A stretch of DNA of 64,000 bases from an uncultured Latescibacterota bacterium (GCA_951812755.1 OX638329.1:5030522-5094521); one strand, 5' to 3'; numbered from the stretch's first letter, positions 16,561 through 25,089 are shown. Notes: generated from the letters alone by a model not told the origin. Program-made: numbers and translations.

Positions 16561-17337
16561 ATGAACACGGGTTCTGGAGCATTTAATTTTGATCGCGTCA
16601 AAGTATGGTATCATTGCCCTCAAGACCATCTTGCCGACCTGCCAGTAGTATTTGCCCTGCACGGGGCCTCGCGCAATGCCAGCACCTATCGCGACACCTG
16701 GGCCAGCCATGCCGATATGCACGGATTTTTGTTATTGGCCCCGGAATTTTCACTGGCGAATTATCCAGATGAAGAGACATTTAACCTCGGCAATGTATTT
16801 GCCGAAGATGGCACGCGAAATGCCAGGGTCGATTGGTCCTTTCAAGTCATTGAAGGCATTTTTGATCACGTCAAAAAACGCGTGGGACTCCGAGCATCGT
16901 CCTACGGATTTTATGGACATTCGGCGGGTAGCCAGTTTGTACATCGATTTTTGTACTTCATGCCTCAATCGCATGCACATATCTTTGTAGCCGCTAACGC
17001 TGGATGGTACACCATGCCCACATTCAAACAGACCTATCCCTATGGATTGACCGAATCGGGTCTGACTGTCGCGGATCTGAAACGGTCGTTGAACCAGCGG
17101 GTTGTGATACTCCTGGGCACTGATGATGTGGATGTAAACCACCCCAAATTGAGGCGCACGCCGCAGGCGATGATGCAGGGCGCACACCGCTTTGAGCGCG
17201 GTCACACATTTTTTGAAACGGCAAAACGCGAAGCCGACGCACTCAATGTGCCGTTCAACTGGCAGTTAGATACAGTGCCCAATGTGGGACACAACAATGC
17301 GGGAATGGCAAAAGTAGGCGTTGCGTATTTGGTGTGA
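16561..17337 (+). CDS. Alpha/beta hydrolase, PHB-depolymerase/feruloyl-esterase-like
   Basis: Esterase-type protein of 258 residues. The oxyanion segment FALHGASRNASTYRD lies near 33, the nucleophile elbow YGHSAGSQ near 120, Asp in LLGTDDVDV near 185 and a terminal His in VPNVGHNNAG near 244. No signal peptide is present. It follows the cytochrome gene by 13 bases with AAAGAGGAAAGA before the ATG, so the two are probably co-transcribed. The ester substrate cannot be inferred. Confidence 0.8.
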   Translation: MNTGSGAFNFDRVKVWYHCPQDHLADLPVVFALHGASRNASTYRDTWASHADMHGFLLLAPEFSLANYPDEETFNLGNVFAEDGTRNARVDWSFQVIEGIFDHVKKRVGLRASSYGFYGHSAGSQFVHRFLYFMPQSHAHIFVAANAGWYTMPTFKQTYPYGLTESGLTVADLKRSLNQRVVILLGTDDVDVNHPKLRRTPQAMMQGAHRFERGHTFFETAKREADALNVPFNWQLDTVPNVGHNNAGMAKVGVAYLV

Positions 17338-17405
17338 TCCGCAGATGAACGCAAATAAAAAAGAGGACTGGGGGCTTGGATAGGCTAATCGCTTATAAAT
17401 GAAAG

Positions 17406-17436
17406 AATGGCCGCGATCCCTGTTATCGCGGCCATT
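17406..17436 (-). terminator. Strong hairpin terminator
   Basis: AATGGCCGCGAT (17406-17417) pairs perfectly with ATCGCGGCCATT (17425-17436). On the minus strand TCTTTCATTT follows. It ends the putative minus-strand transcript and could also stop plus-strand transcription of the esterase gene. Confidence 0.75.
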
Positions 17437-17523
17437 TATGTACTGCAAGTCATAGAACCTCCTATGTCAGCCGATCGGGTGAGAGGCTCTAACACCCGAC
17501 CGCTGGGTACAGATTGGTGGCAT
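17436..17523 (-). other. Two very short frames with strong ribosome sites
   Basis: Frame 1 (17523-17467) encodes 18 residues and frame 2 (17453-17436) encodes 5. Each has AGGAGGTT five to six bases before ATG. Frame 2 ends on the first bases of the terminator stem. The arrangement looks like leader peptides or attenuation-type control rather than ordinary genes. Confidence 0.35.
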
Positions 17524-17749
17524 AGTAACCTCCTCTTGTGCGTATTGCGGCCCGTCACACCCACCCGCGGTTCGATGAACTTTCTATGCCCTATGTGTTT
17601 ATATGCGAAGGTCTAAAGAACGGTATCCAAGTCGGGTTACCGAATGGCGGTAACGAGTCCGACACCAAAAAAGACCAGATGTAAAACACGCGGGCGAGAA
17701 CCTTTTCGAGCGGAATGCCGCCTGACGATTCATATCGCCTGTTGTTTAG

Positions 17750-17779
17750 AATATAACCCGATAAATTGCGGGATGTCAA
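17750..17779 (-). promoter_or_regulatory. Sigma-70-like promoter of the minus-strand transcript
   Basis: TTGACA lies at 17779-17774 and TATATT at 17755-17750, with 18 bases between. It fires away from the dioxygenase gene at 17887. Confidence 0.65.
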
Positions 17780-17805
17780 GAGTCAATTTGAAACTTTTTT
17801 TTGCT

Positions 17806-17820
17806 ATTGTTAGGAACAAT
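17806..17820. promoter_or_regulatory. Palindrome between divergent transcripts
   Basis: ATTGTT-AGG-AACAAT is a perfect inverted repeat lying between the minus-strand promoter and the dioxygenase start. Its position suits an operator. The remaining bases up to 17886 show only the ribosome site ATAGGAGAA. Confidence 0.35.
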
Positions 17821-17886
17821 TATGCACTATATATCAGTATCCAATCCGCGCTAATCATTTTAGCCATAAAATAGGAGAACGCAGAT

Positions 17887-19482
17887 ATGGGATATGGCAA
17901 ACGAGAAGAGCCGAAATTATTTAACGACGAGCAAATGCGTCAATTTATCGCAGACGGGTACGTAATTTTTAAGCCAAATGTGCCCGATAATCTGCACGAA
18001 ACCATCCGGCAAAAACTACAATTTATGGTAGATGAAGAGTTCAATTACGGCAACAATGTGCTACCTCGCGTTCCCGAGATGGACCGCATCTTGAACAGCC
18101 CGGAAGTCCGGGGCGCGCTCATCAGCGTACTCGGCCCGGGATATATCGAACACCCACACCGGTTTTGTCACTACATCCCACCCGACGCAACACAACGAAC
18201 ACTCGCTCAAAATTGTCATCAAGATTCTTACACGCCTCTGGGACGCCCGCGACAACACTACCCGCGCTTTGCGCGCATCATGTACTATCCACAGGATTCA
18301 CCCGTTGAAATCGGTCCCACGCACGCGATTCCCGGCACACATTATCACAGGCGATTGACCGATAAAGACCGCCAAAACGCCATTCCAATAGCCGGTAACG
18401 CCGGCACAGTATCCATCACGCATTTTGATATAGGACACGCCGCAGGCATCAACGCGCTTCGACAACCCCGGCATATGATCAAATTCATCTATGTGCGCGC
18501 AGAAGAACCGACCAAACCCTCGTGGGATTGCCAATATCATATCTGGCGAAACCCCAAAACATACAAAACACCGCATGATCTGCACCTAATCTGGTCGCAT
18601 ATATGGGATTGGCTATGTGGCAAAAAGGATCGATACGAAAGTTTTCGCGCATCAGACCCTGCAGTTTGTGAATTAGAAGACTTGCATCACGACAACCTGG
18701 ACAAACAACTCGCAGCCATGCATTCAATAGCCGCAACAAAAAATGCCGATGCAATTCCAGCACTGATTCACAAGCTCAATTCCGCCGAACAGTGGACGCG
18801 CCTCGCGGCTGTATATACCCTGGGCGCAATCGGTCAACCCGCGGTTCAACCCCTTGTAGAAGCACTCTTAGATGCTGCCGCACACAAAGACGATGATCCC
18901 GTACCCCAATCATGGAATGAAGGCGCCATATCGATGGAAGATACCGCACATGCGCTTGCCGCCATAGGCACACCTTCACTAAATGCGCTGATCGGACTGC
19001 TGGACAATCCAGGTGAATGGGCACGTATCAACGCGGCCTTCGCACTCGGTGAAATGGATTCTCTGGCGACACAAGCCATACCCGCACTCACGCGCTGTTT
19101 GGACGATGCCTCTCACTGCGTTGTGCGAACAGCCACAGATGCGCTGGGTAGCATTCGGCAAAACAGCGAAGAATTTATATCCGTACTCGAGCGGCTCCTC
19201 AAAGTGGGACGCCCCGAATGGCAAATGCCCGACCGACGCGACTGGACGCCCTACGATCAGGTCCGCGTCAACGCCGCAATGGTATTTACGCGCCTGGGCA
19301 AAGACGCCACATCTGCCGAAGCCCTTCTGCTCGACACATTATCCGACCCCAACGGTCACGTCGCCGCATTTGCTCTGGAAGCATTGCGGCGGATAGGCAC
19401 ACCCTCGGCAATAGATGGCGTCATGGAATATCTGATGACGCGGCGGTGGGATGAAAGCATTGAGAAAGGAAGACTGTTTTGA
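17887..19482 (+). CDS. Phytanoyl-CoA dioxygenase (PhyH) family protein fused to HEAT repeats
   Basis: A 531-residue fusion. The first 250 or so residues form a PhyH-type Fe(II)/2-oxoglutarate dioxygenase: iron ligands H111 and D113 in CHQDSY, distal His184 in DIGHAAG, and Arg192 as the likely 2-oxoglutarate anchor. From about 270 to the end there are repeated helical pairs such as AIPALIHKLNSAEQWTRLAA, VQPLVEALLDA and LGEMDSLATQAIPALTRCLD, typical of HEAT/PBS-lyase repeats. Such repeats usually mediate protein contacts. The hydroxylation substrate is unknown. The stop overlaps the next gene's TTG start, implying coupling to the BNR protein. Confidence 0.88.
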   Translation: MGYGKREEPKLFNDEQMRQFIADGYVIFKPNVPDNLHETIRQKLQFMVDEEFNYGNNVLPRVPEMDRILNSPEVRGALISVLGPGYIEHPHRFCHYIPPDATQRTLAQNCHQDSYTPLGRPRQHYPRFARIMYYPQDSPVEIGPTHAIPGTHYHRRLTDKDRQNAIPIAGNAGTVSITHFDIGHAAGINALRQPRHMIKFIYVRAEEPTKPSWDCQYHIWRNPKTYKTPHDLHLIWSHIWDWLCGKKDRYESFRASDPAVCELEDLHHDNLDKQLAAMHSIAATKNADAIPALIHKLNSAEQWTRLAAVYTLGAIGQPAVQPLVEALLDAAAHKDDDPVPQSWNEGAISMEDTAHALAAIGTPSLNALIGLLDNPGEWARINAAFALGEMDSLATQAIPALTRCLDDASHCVVRTATDALGSIRQNSEEFISVLERLLKVGRPEWQMPDRRDWTPYDQVRVNAAMVFTRLGKDATSAEALLLDTLSDPNGHVAAFALEALRRIGTPSAIDGVMEYLMTRRWDESIEKGRLF

Positions 19483-20729
19483 ATACACAACACCTGATTT
19501 CAACGCAGGGATCGGACCGTGGAACCGGATATAACATGAGCGGGAAACTGATTCGGCGCGATGGCAAATTATTCATCGGATGGTTGGATGCCCCGCCAGC
19601 AAAGGGCACACAGGCGAGAATCATGATAGGCGTTTGTGACGAAGTATCTGGCGAGATGCATCGGGCATTTCAAATTGGCGAAGGCATTGACAACCACTGT
19701 GGCCCCGCCATGGTACTGGACGGCAACGGACGATTGCACGCCCTCGTCGGAGCGCATCACGGACCGTTTTTTTATCGGTGGTCAGACAACCCTGAAGATC
19801 CAAATACCTGGAGTGAAGCAGAGGCATTGGGCACATTGGGCACATATCCCAGCCTGACAGTAGATCAGCACGGAACACTTCACCTATCACATCGCGAGAG
19901 CGGGGACAGATGGGCCATGTGGTACCGACGAAAAAAAACCAACCAGAACTGGGAACCACCGCACGCAATAGCCGTCAGCCCGGTCGCGGGATACAATCAT
20001 TTCATGCAATCTCTGACCACAGGACCAGACGGAACCCTGCATCTAATATTTCAATTTCACTTTGCGGAATCTGGACATGCAGCAGACTGCCGGGGACGCG
20101 CAGCAGTACATGCATATTCAGAAGACGGCGGCGACACATGGTTTAACGAAGGCACGCGCTTTGAAGACCCATTGACAATGGAAACAATGCGAGCCATTTG
20201 TCACGATCCACACGGCGGAGATGGTCAGCACAGTGTGCGCGTGGGCAATCACGTCGTAGATGCAAACGATCAACCGTGGTTCTTCTGCTCGTATCCCGGG
20301 TATCAAAGCGGCGTATTGTGGCACCGCAGCGATGCGGGATGGGAGCCTGTGGATCTATCCCCAGTCCTCAATGGCTTAAACATGGAAGGTGGACGCGCGA
20401 CATCGCTATCCCGAGATCACAAAGGCAGATTGCACTTTGCATTTGCAACACATCCGCACAAAAAGCGGTGTGAATGGTTCAGCCCCGACCTGGAATTATT
20501 TCATGCAATACTCGACGAAAAAGGCGGGTTGGTCTCCTTAGACCAACTCACGGAAACCGACAACGCAGCAGCGAATTGGTTACCCGCACTGGAGCAATGG
20601 GACTGGACGCGACCTCATCAAAAATTCGATAATGGTCACTGGATGATGTACACACGCGGATTAAATGCCGGCGGCATTGGCGGCGATAACAAAAGCGCAT
20701 TGAAGACAAAAATTTATTTAACCCGATAA
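19479..20729 (+). CDS. BNR-repeat (BNR_4/sialidase-like) protein
   Basis: A 416-residue protein with beta-propeller features: repeated phrases of the Asp-box kind such as YSEDGGDTWFNEG and DQHGTLHLSHRESG, SRDHKGRLHFAF, and GPDGTLHLIFQF. The N-terminal region GYNMSGKLIRRDGKLFIGWL matches the start of BNR_4 proteins linked to glycan handling. No signal peptide is seen. The start is taken as TTG at 19479, overlapping the preceding stop (TTGA) with GAAAGGAAGA upstream; an ATG at 19536 is the alternative. The catalytic residues of true sialidases are not evident, so the activity is open. Confidence 0.75.
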   Translation: MNTQHLISTQGSDRGTGYNMSGKLIRRDGKLFIGWLDAPPAKGTQARIMIGVCDEVSGEMHRAFQIGEGIDNHCGPAMVLDGNGRLHALVGAHHGPFFYRWSDNPEDPNTWSEAEALGTLGTYPSLTVDQHGTLHLSHRESGDRWAMWYRRKKTNQNWEPPHAIAVSPVAGYNHFMQSLTTGPDGTLHLIFQFHFAESGHAADCRGRAAVHAYSEDGGDTWFNEGTRFEDPLTMETMRAICHDPHGGDGQHSVRVGNHVVDANDQPWFFCSYPGYQSGVLWHRSDAGWEPVDLSPVLNGLNMEGGRATSLSRDHKGRLHFAFATHPHKKRCEWFSPDLELFHAILDEKGGLVSLDQLTETDNAAANWLPALEQWDWTRPHQKFDNGHWMMYTRGLNAGGIGGDNKSALKTKIYLTR

Positions 20730-20749
20730 CGCGAGGTCGAGAAAAGGAT

Positions 20750-20818
20750 GCTGTGGGAGCGGCATCCCTGCCGCGATCAGGGTCGGGGAGCGATGTACAA
20801 CTGGTCGTTAGACCAGTT
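20750..20818. repeat. Dispersed repeat and hairpin in the gap before the receptor operon
   Basis: A GTGGGAGCGGCATCCCTGCC motif lies near 20753-20773. It is followed by the perfect stem AACTGGTC (20799-20806), loop GTTA, GACCAGTT (20811-20818). There is no T-run, so this looks like a dispersed intergenic repeat rather than a clear terminator. Confidence 0.45.
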
Positions 20819-20857
20819 CAAAGGATTTCCCTCCTACGTGACTACAAGAATTTAAAT

Positions 20858-20940
20858 AGTTACTTCTAAAAAGAGTTGACATACAAGATCATTTACTTTA
20901 TTTTCTTGAGTAACTCTAAAAAACAGAGAACTCTAAAACC
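20858..20940 (+). promoter_or_regulatory. Promoter with repeated operator-like sequences, receptor operon
   Basis: TTGACA (20876-20881) and TATTTT (20899-20904) are 17 bases apart. Related sequences flank the promoter: AGTTACTTCTAAAAAGAG at 20858-20875, AGTAACTCTAAAAAACAGAG at 20909-20928 and AACTCTAAAA at 20929-20938. GAGTAACTC at 20908-20916 is also a small palindrome. The operon's own winged-helix protein (21509-21835) is the obvious candidate to bind here. Confidence 0.6.
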
Positions 20941-20958
20941 TATCAAAGGAGGAATCAA

Positions 20959-21528
20959 ATGCAACCCACGCAAAAATTTGAAGAGGACGTAGCCTTCGTC
21001 CGCGAAGCCGTTGAAAAACGCGATAGGAGGCAATACAACTCCATTGCCATAGTCGTGCTCTGGGCCATCATCCTCGTTGCCGGTTATGTGGTCAACGATT
21101 TTCGTCCCGAAATAAGCCACCTCTATTGGCCCATTGCGACCTCCATCGGATTTCTGATCAGCATCTGGATCGGCGTGCGGGCAAAGCGGGTGGAAGGCGT
21201 TGCAAGACGCAGCGAAGGGGCTAAGCACACCCTGCACTGGGGCAGCTTATTTTTTACGATTGCCGCTATTGTGTTCATCGCCCAGCGACACAGCCTGGAT
21301 GGCTGGGTAATGGGCCAGTACATCACTCTAATCTCTGGTGTCACCTGGTACCTGGGCGGTCTGCACCTGGATCGCCGCTTTCTTCTGCCCGGCATCGTAT
21401 GCATCGTGAGTGCCCCTGCTGTTGACTATCTCGCTCCCTACCCCTGGACCATGGCCGGCCTCGCCATCGCCGCCAGCCTCATCATTAGCGCCTTATGGAT
21501 GAAACCTCATGAAAAAAGCACCGTCTAA
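20959..21528 (+). CDS. Multi-pass inner-membrane protein of unknown function
   Basis: A 189-residue protein. A charged N-terminal helix (about 1-28) is followed by about five or six membrane segments, for example SIAIVVLWAIILVAGYVV, LYWPIATSIGFLISIWIGV, WGSLFFTIAAIVFIA and MAGLAIAASLIISALWM. I recognise no family. It is the first gene of the receptor operon and has AAAGGAGGAA before the ATG. Its last 20 bases overlap the regulator gene. Pairing a small membrane protein with a winged-helix regulator in this order suggests a sensor or accessory role. Confidence 0.75.
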   Translation: MQPTQKFEEDVAFVREAVEKRDRRQYNSIAIVVLWAIILVAGYVVNDFRPEISHLYWPIATSIGFLISIWIGVRAKRVEGVARRSEGAKHTLHWGSLFFTIAAIVFIAQRHSLDGWVMGQYITLISGVTWYLGGLHLDRRFLLPGIVCIVSAPAVDYLAPYPWTMAGLAIAASLIISALWMKPHEKSTV

Positions 21529-21835
21529 CACCTCCGACAGTCTTGCTCGACTGGACAAACTGCTGGAACACCGATCTCGGCTCGGCACCTGCGTGCTCCT
21601 CGCCGACACCGATGCCATGACTTTTACCAGTCTGAAACAATTGCTAAAAGAAACCGACGGCAACATGGGCGCACACCTGCGAAAACTGGAAGACATGGGC
21701 TATGTCGATATTGACAAGCGATTTGAAAACCGAAAACCCGTCACCTGGTACAGCCTCACGAAAAAAGGCCGCAGGTCTTTAACCACACACTTAAAAGCCC
21801 TGCAAATCGTAATCCAGAGTGCTGGTATCGACTAA
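21509..21835 (+). CDS. Winged-helix transcriptional regulator (MarR/PadR-like, HTH_34 type)
   Basis: A 108-residue DNA-binding protein. The recognition region is FTSLKQLLKETDGNMGAHLR, followed by KLEDMGYVDIDKRFENRKPV and TWYSLTKKGRRSL, which form the wing and third helix of the winged-helix DNA-binding family. No sensor domain is present. It overlaps the upstream membrane-protein gene by 20 bases. It probably binds the repeated sequences around the operon promoter at 20858-20940 and so controls its own operon, including the receptor. Confidence 0.85.
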   Translation: MKKAPSNTSDSLARLDKLLEHRSRLGTCVLLADTDAMTFTSLKQLLKETDGNMGAHLRKLEDMGYVDIDKRFENRKPVTWYSLTKKGRRSLTTHLKALQIVIQSAGID

Positions 21836-21848
21836 CAGGCGTACAAAC

Positions 21849-24083
21849 ATGAAACATCTCCCCACATCCACAGCGCGATGGGCAAAGGTCCTCCTCCTTC
21901 TGTCTTTCGCTATGACCGCCCTTGCACAGAATCACGCCTTTGTCCAGGGCCAGGTACTCGACGAAACAGGCCGACCAATAGCCTATGTCAACGTGCAAAT
22001 CACGGGCACAATTGACGGCGCAATCACCGACCGCGACGGACGCTTTGCCTTCTCCACGCAGCACATGGGCAAATGCGATCTGAGCGCCTCCTTCATCGGC
22101 TATGAAACCGCCCACAAGACTCTGCATCTCTCCCAAGGCGATACCACAACAGTTCGCCTCATCCTGCGCCTCGCCCTCATCCAACTCGACGAAACCATCG
22201 TCACAGGAAGTACCTATACCACTGGGGAAGACGAAACCGTAACCCTCTCCCCCCTGGACGTCGTGACAACACCCGGCGCTTCCGCAGATATTTTCCGCGC
22301 ATTCAAAACCTTCCCCGGCGTTGCAACCGTCGATGACGGCGCTGGCCTTTTTGTGCGCGGAGGCGACGTAAGCGAAACCGTCATATTGCTCGGACAAGCT
22401 ACAGTCGTGCATCCCTACAAATACGAATCGCCCACAGGCGGCGTCTTCGGCACCATCTCTCCCTTTATGGTACAGGGCACGGTCTTTTCCACAGGCGGAT
22501 TTCCCGCACGCTATGGCAACGCGCTTTCCGCTGTGCTGTCCATGGAAACCCAGAACATGCCCGTGCAAAAAAGCTACACACTCAACCTGGGCCTCGCCGC
22601 TGGCTCTCTCGGCCTCAACCTGCCCCTTGTCTCCGACAAATTGGGCGTACGCTTCACCGGCAACCTCAGCTTTACCGATCTATTGTTTCGCATCAACCGC
22701 CACAGCAGCACGTTCACCACCACACCGCGCGGACACGACGGCAACCTCAATTTGATCTACCAGTACTCGCCGACCGGACGCCTCAAATTCTTCAGCTTCA
22801 ACGCGAGTGACCGCCTGGGCGTGCGCGTCACAGAACCCTCCTTTGACGGCATTTACAAAGGCAGCACCAACAGCGCATTGCACAACCTCGAGTGGACAGA
22901 TGTATTTGCCCATTGGGTCATGCAGACCAGCGCTTCGCTCAACCACCACACTGCGCGGAAACAACTGGGCAATCTGGATTTCTCGCCCCGTGACCTGACC
23001 CTCAAACTTCGCACAGACATAGAACGCGCCCTCACCGCATCTGGATTCTTGCGCCTCGGCGGCGAAATCGAACACATGGACAACCGACTCAGGGGCAGCA
23101 TACCCCAGGGTGATATATTCGACCCCCAGGCAGATATCTTTGAACTCGACACATCCTACGGAGCAAGGCGTGCGGGTGCCTACTTTGAAATCGACTTTGA
23201 ACCTGCCCACCGCATCGTCGTCAATCTCGGCACACGCGCCGACCATCACAACCTGGGCAACCGATTTGCCATAGACCCGCGCGTATCTGCGCGCTACCAG
23301 TTCACCAAACACACAGACGCACGTCTCGCCTGGGGCATCTATCATCAATTTCCCGATCCGTCCAAATACAACGCCACCAGCGGCAATCCCAGGCTAAGAC
23401 CTCAACGCGCACAACACAGGATCATCGGCCTGCACCACGAACGCGACCAGTTCATGATGCGGCTGGAGGCATACCACAAACCCTACTACAACCTCGTACT
23501 GGATCATCCCGACCTGAACCTCTCCAATGACGGCAAAGGTCACGCCTCTGGCCTGGACCTCTTCCTTAAACGCGGCGATTTTCTCAGCACGCGCTTCAGC
23601 GGGTGGATGGCCTACAGCCTGCTGAGATCGCGCCGCTTGCAGGTGCGCCACATCGGATCAGAAATGCATTACGAAGAAGCCCCATCGCCTTATGACATCA
23701 CGCACAACCTGACACTCGTCGCAAAAATGCGGCTCATAGACGACCTCAGCGGTGGCCTGACCGTGAAATATGCCACGAGTCGCCCTATCACCCCAATCGT
23801 AGGCGCAGTTCCCGTAGCAGACCAGAACTACTACCTGCCCATTGAAGGACGCATCGGCTCAGAACGGCTACCATCCTTTCGGCAAGTGGATGGGCAGTTG
23901 AGCTATTTGCTACCCTTTGGCGCGAATCACCAGATCATCTTCTATCTGGCGATCAACAACCTGTTCAACCGCGCCAATGTGCTCGACTACGACTACTCTA
24001 TAGACTACAGCCAACGCCAGCCCCGCACCACCACCTTTCGCCGATCCATTTACTTCGGAGCCACAGTTACTTTAAACCCGTAA
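21849..24083 (+). CDS. TonB-dependent outer-membrane receptor with carboxypeptidase-like regulatory domain
   Basis: A 744-residue outer-membrane protein. The signal peptide runs from MKHLPTSTARWAKVLLL to about ALAQN. A CarboxypepD_reg-like domain (about 25-105; VQGQVLDETGRPIAYVNVQI and GYETAHKTLHL) follows. The plug domain (about 125-230) carries FPGVATVDDGAGLFVRGGD, and a barrel of alternating strands reaches the C-terminus (TTFRRSIYFGATVTLNP). The ATG at 21849 begins the signal peptide; an in-frame upstream ATG at 21819 overlaps the regulator gene. The transported ligand is unknown, and no SusD-like partner is present. The TPR protein follows 16 bases later. Confidence 0.92.
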   Translation: MKHLPTSTARWAKVLLLLSFAMTALAQNHAFVQGQVLDETGRPIAYVNVQITGTIDGAITDRDGRFAFSTQHMGKCDLSASFIGYETAHKTLHLSQGDTTTVRLILRLALIQLDETIVTGSTYTTGEDETVTLSPLDVVTTPGASADIFRAFKTFPGVATVDDGAGLFVRGGDVSETVILLGQATVVHPYKYESPTGGVFGTISPFMVQGTVFSTGGFPARYGNALSAVLSMETQNMPVQKSYTLNLGLAAGSLGLNLPLVSDKLGVRFTGNLSFTDLLFRINRHSSTFTTTPRGHDGNLNLIYQYSPTGRLKFFSFNASDRLGVRVTEPSFDGIYKGSTNSALHNLEWTDVFAHWVMQTSASLNHHTARKQLGNLDFSPRDLTLKLRTDIERALTASGFLRLGGEIEHMDNRLRGSIPQGDIFDPQADIFELDTSYGARRAGAYFEIDFEPAHRIVVNLGTRADHHNLGNRFAIDPRVSARYQFTKHTDARLAWGIYHQFPDPSKYNATSGNPRLRPQRAQHRIIGLHHERDQFMMRLEAYHKPYYNLVLDHPDLNLSNDGKGHASGLDLFLKRGDFLSTRFSGWMAYSLLRSRRLQVRHIGSEMHYEEAPSPYDITHNLTLVAKMRLIDDLSGGLTVKYATSRPITPIVGAVPVADQNYYLPIEGRIGSERLPSFRQVDGQLSYLLPFGANHQIIFYLAINNLFNRANVLDYDYSIDYSQRQPRTTTFRRSIYFGATVTLNP

Positions 24084-24099
24084 ACTCAGGAGAACAGCC

Positions 24100-24960
24100 A
24101 TGCAATACATTTTACTCGCACTCATCGTCTCTCTCATCATCCTCACACAAAAAGGATATGCGGTTGCACAGCAATCAACAGATGGACAAAATCCCGACCA
24201 GCCGACTGTCAAATCTGACGAACCCGCACAACCCGCTGCCGATCTCCTCACCAGCGGCAAAAATATCCTGCAACAGGGTATAAACGAGAACAATCTCGAC
24301 ACTATGTACGCCGCCCGGGCGACATTTGAACGCGCCCTGACTGATAAAAGCCTCTCGGTCTGGAGCCATTACTACATCGCCCTCACCGACTACCGCATCG
24401 CCAACAATCTCTTAGCCCAGGGCAAAAAGAACAAAGACCAGGCCTCTAAGCACCTCAAAGAAGCGGCTGAGCATTTGGAAGAAGCCACCCGTGAAGATAT
24501 CACTCGTGAAGATGCCAAAACGATCGCTGCCGAAGTCTATGCACTGCTCTCAAGCGTGTATGGGCGGCAAATCAGCCTGAGTGGGATCAAAGGCATGTTC
24601 CTGGGACCCAAATCAGGCAACCTTCTAAAAAAAGCCGGGCAACTCGCACCCGACAATCCGCGCGTAGCCCTGACCGCGGCCATCAGTGCCTTTAACACGC
24701 CCAAAATGTGGGGTGGAAGCAAAGAACGGGCACTGGAAGGATTTCAGCGCGCCGCATATCTCTTTTCTCAAGAAAAACCGACCGATCCCATCCATCCCGT
24801 CTGGGGACACAGCGAGACCTATACCTGGCTGGGCATCGCGTATATGGACCGTGATGAGGAAGATTCAGCGAGAGAGGCTTTTGAAAAAGCGCTGGAGATT
24901 GATCCAGATAACGGCTGGGTCAAATACGATCTGTTGCCGAAGGTGAAAAAGGAGAATTAG
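24100..24960 (+). CDS. Exported TPR-repeat protein
   Basis: A 286-residue protein with an N-terminal signal peptide (ILLALIVSLIILTQKGYAVA). It is followed by a low-complexity linker and helical repeats: TMYAARATFERALTDKSLSV at about 66-85 and a clear C-terminal TPR, WLGIAYMDRDEEDSAREAF then EKALEIDPDN, near 243-272. The location is the periplasm or outer-membrane inner face. The gene follows the receptor gene closely with CAGGAG upstream, so the product probably assists the receptor or processes what it imports. Confidence 0.85.
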   Translation: MQYILLALIVSLIILTQKGYAVAQQSTDGQNPDQPTVKSDEPAQPAADLLTSGKNILQQGINENNLDTMYAARATFERALTDKSLSVWSHYYIALTDYRIANNLLAQGKKNKDQASKHLKEAAEHLEEATREDITREDAKTIAAEVYALLSSVYGRQISLSGIKGMFLGPKSGNLLKKAGQLAPDNPRVALTAAISAFNTPKMWGGSKERALEGFQRAAYLFSQEKPTDPIHPVWGHSETYTWLGIAYMDRDEEDSAREAFEKALEIDPDNGWVKYDLLPKVKKEN

Positions 24961-24976
24961 AATATTGGTCTAAAGC

Positions 24977-25035
24977 ATAATATTGCGCGCAATATTATAT
25001 CTCAGCTTGCTAAAAAAGTAAAAAGTAAGTATAAT
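24977..25035 (+). promoter_or_regulatory. Promoter and 22-base palindrome of the antitoxin-PIN operon
   Basis: A perfect palindrome with half-site ATAATATTGCG occupies 24977-24998. Nine bases later comes TTGCTA (25007-25012), a 17-base spacer and TATAAT (25030-25035). Transcription would start near 25042, about 50 bases before the antitoxin. The palindrome is a natural operator for autoregulation by the toxin-antitoxin complex. Confidence 0.65.
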
Positions 25036-25089
25036 CGGAAGAATTGCCCTGTAAGCGGTAGTTTGCGAAATGTAGAGAAAGGAGATGGC

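Larger units (their letters stand above)
17400..17743 (-). ncRNA. Putative minus-strand transcript without a long reading frame
   Basis: About 340 bases bounded by a good promoter (17779-17750) and a strong hairpin terminator (17436-17406). No frame looks like a conventional protein. It contains two short frames with very strong ribosome sites: AGGAGG at 17534-17529 before a 19-codon frame (17523-17467, MPPICTQRSGVRASHPIG), and AGGAGG again before a 6-codon frame (17453-17436, MTCST). Between them CGGTCGGGTG and CACCCGATCG form a stem with one mismatch. A weaker 32-codon frame begins at about 17729. The unit may be a regulatory RNA, a leader or a source of small peptides. I do not recognise tmRNA, RNase P or SRP signatures. 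Confidence 0.45.

Noticed and set aside
17530-17575. Short similarity to the 3' region of 16S rRNA (GGCCCGTCACACC with CTTGTG before it)
   Set aside because: Only about a dozen contiguous bases agree and the flanks do not; no rRNA structure can be followed.
17591-17779. 62-codon minus-strand frame in the orphan transcription unit
   Set aside because: Its TTG start coincides with the -35 box of the promoter, so it would not be on the transcript.
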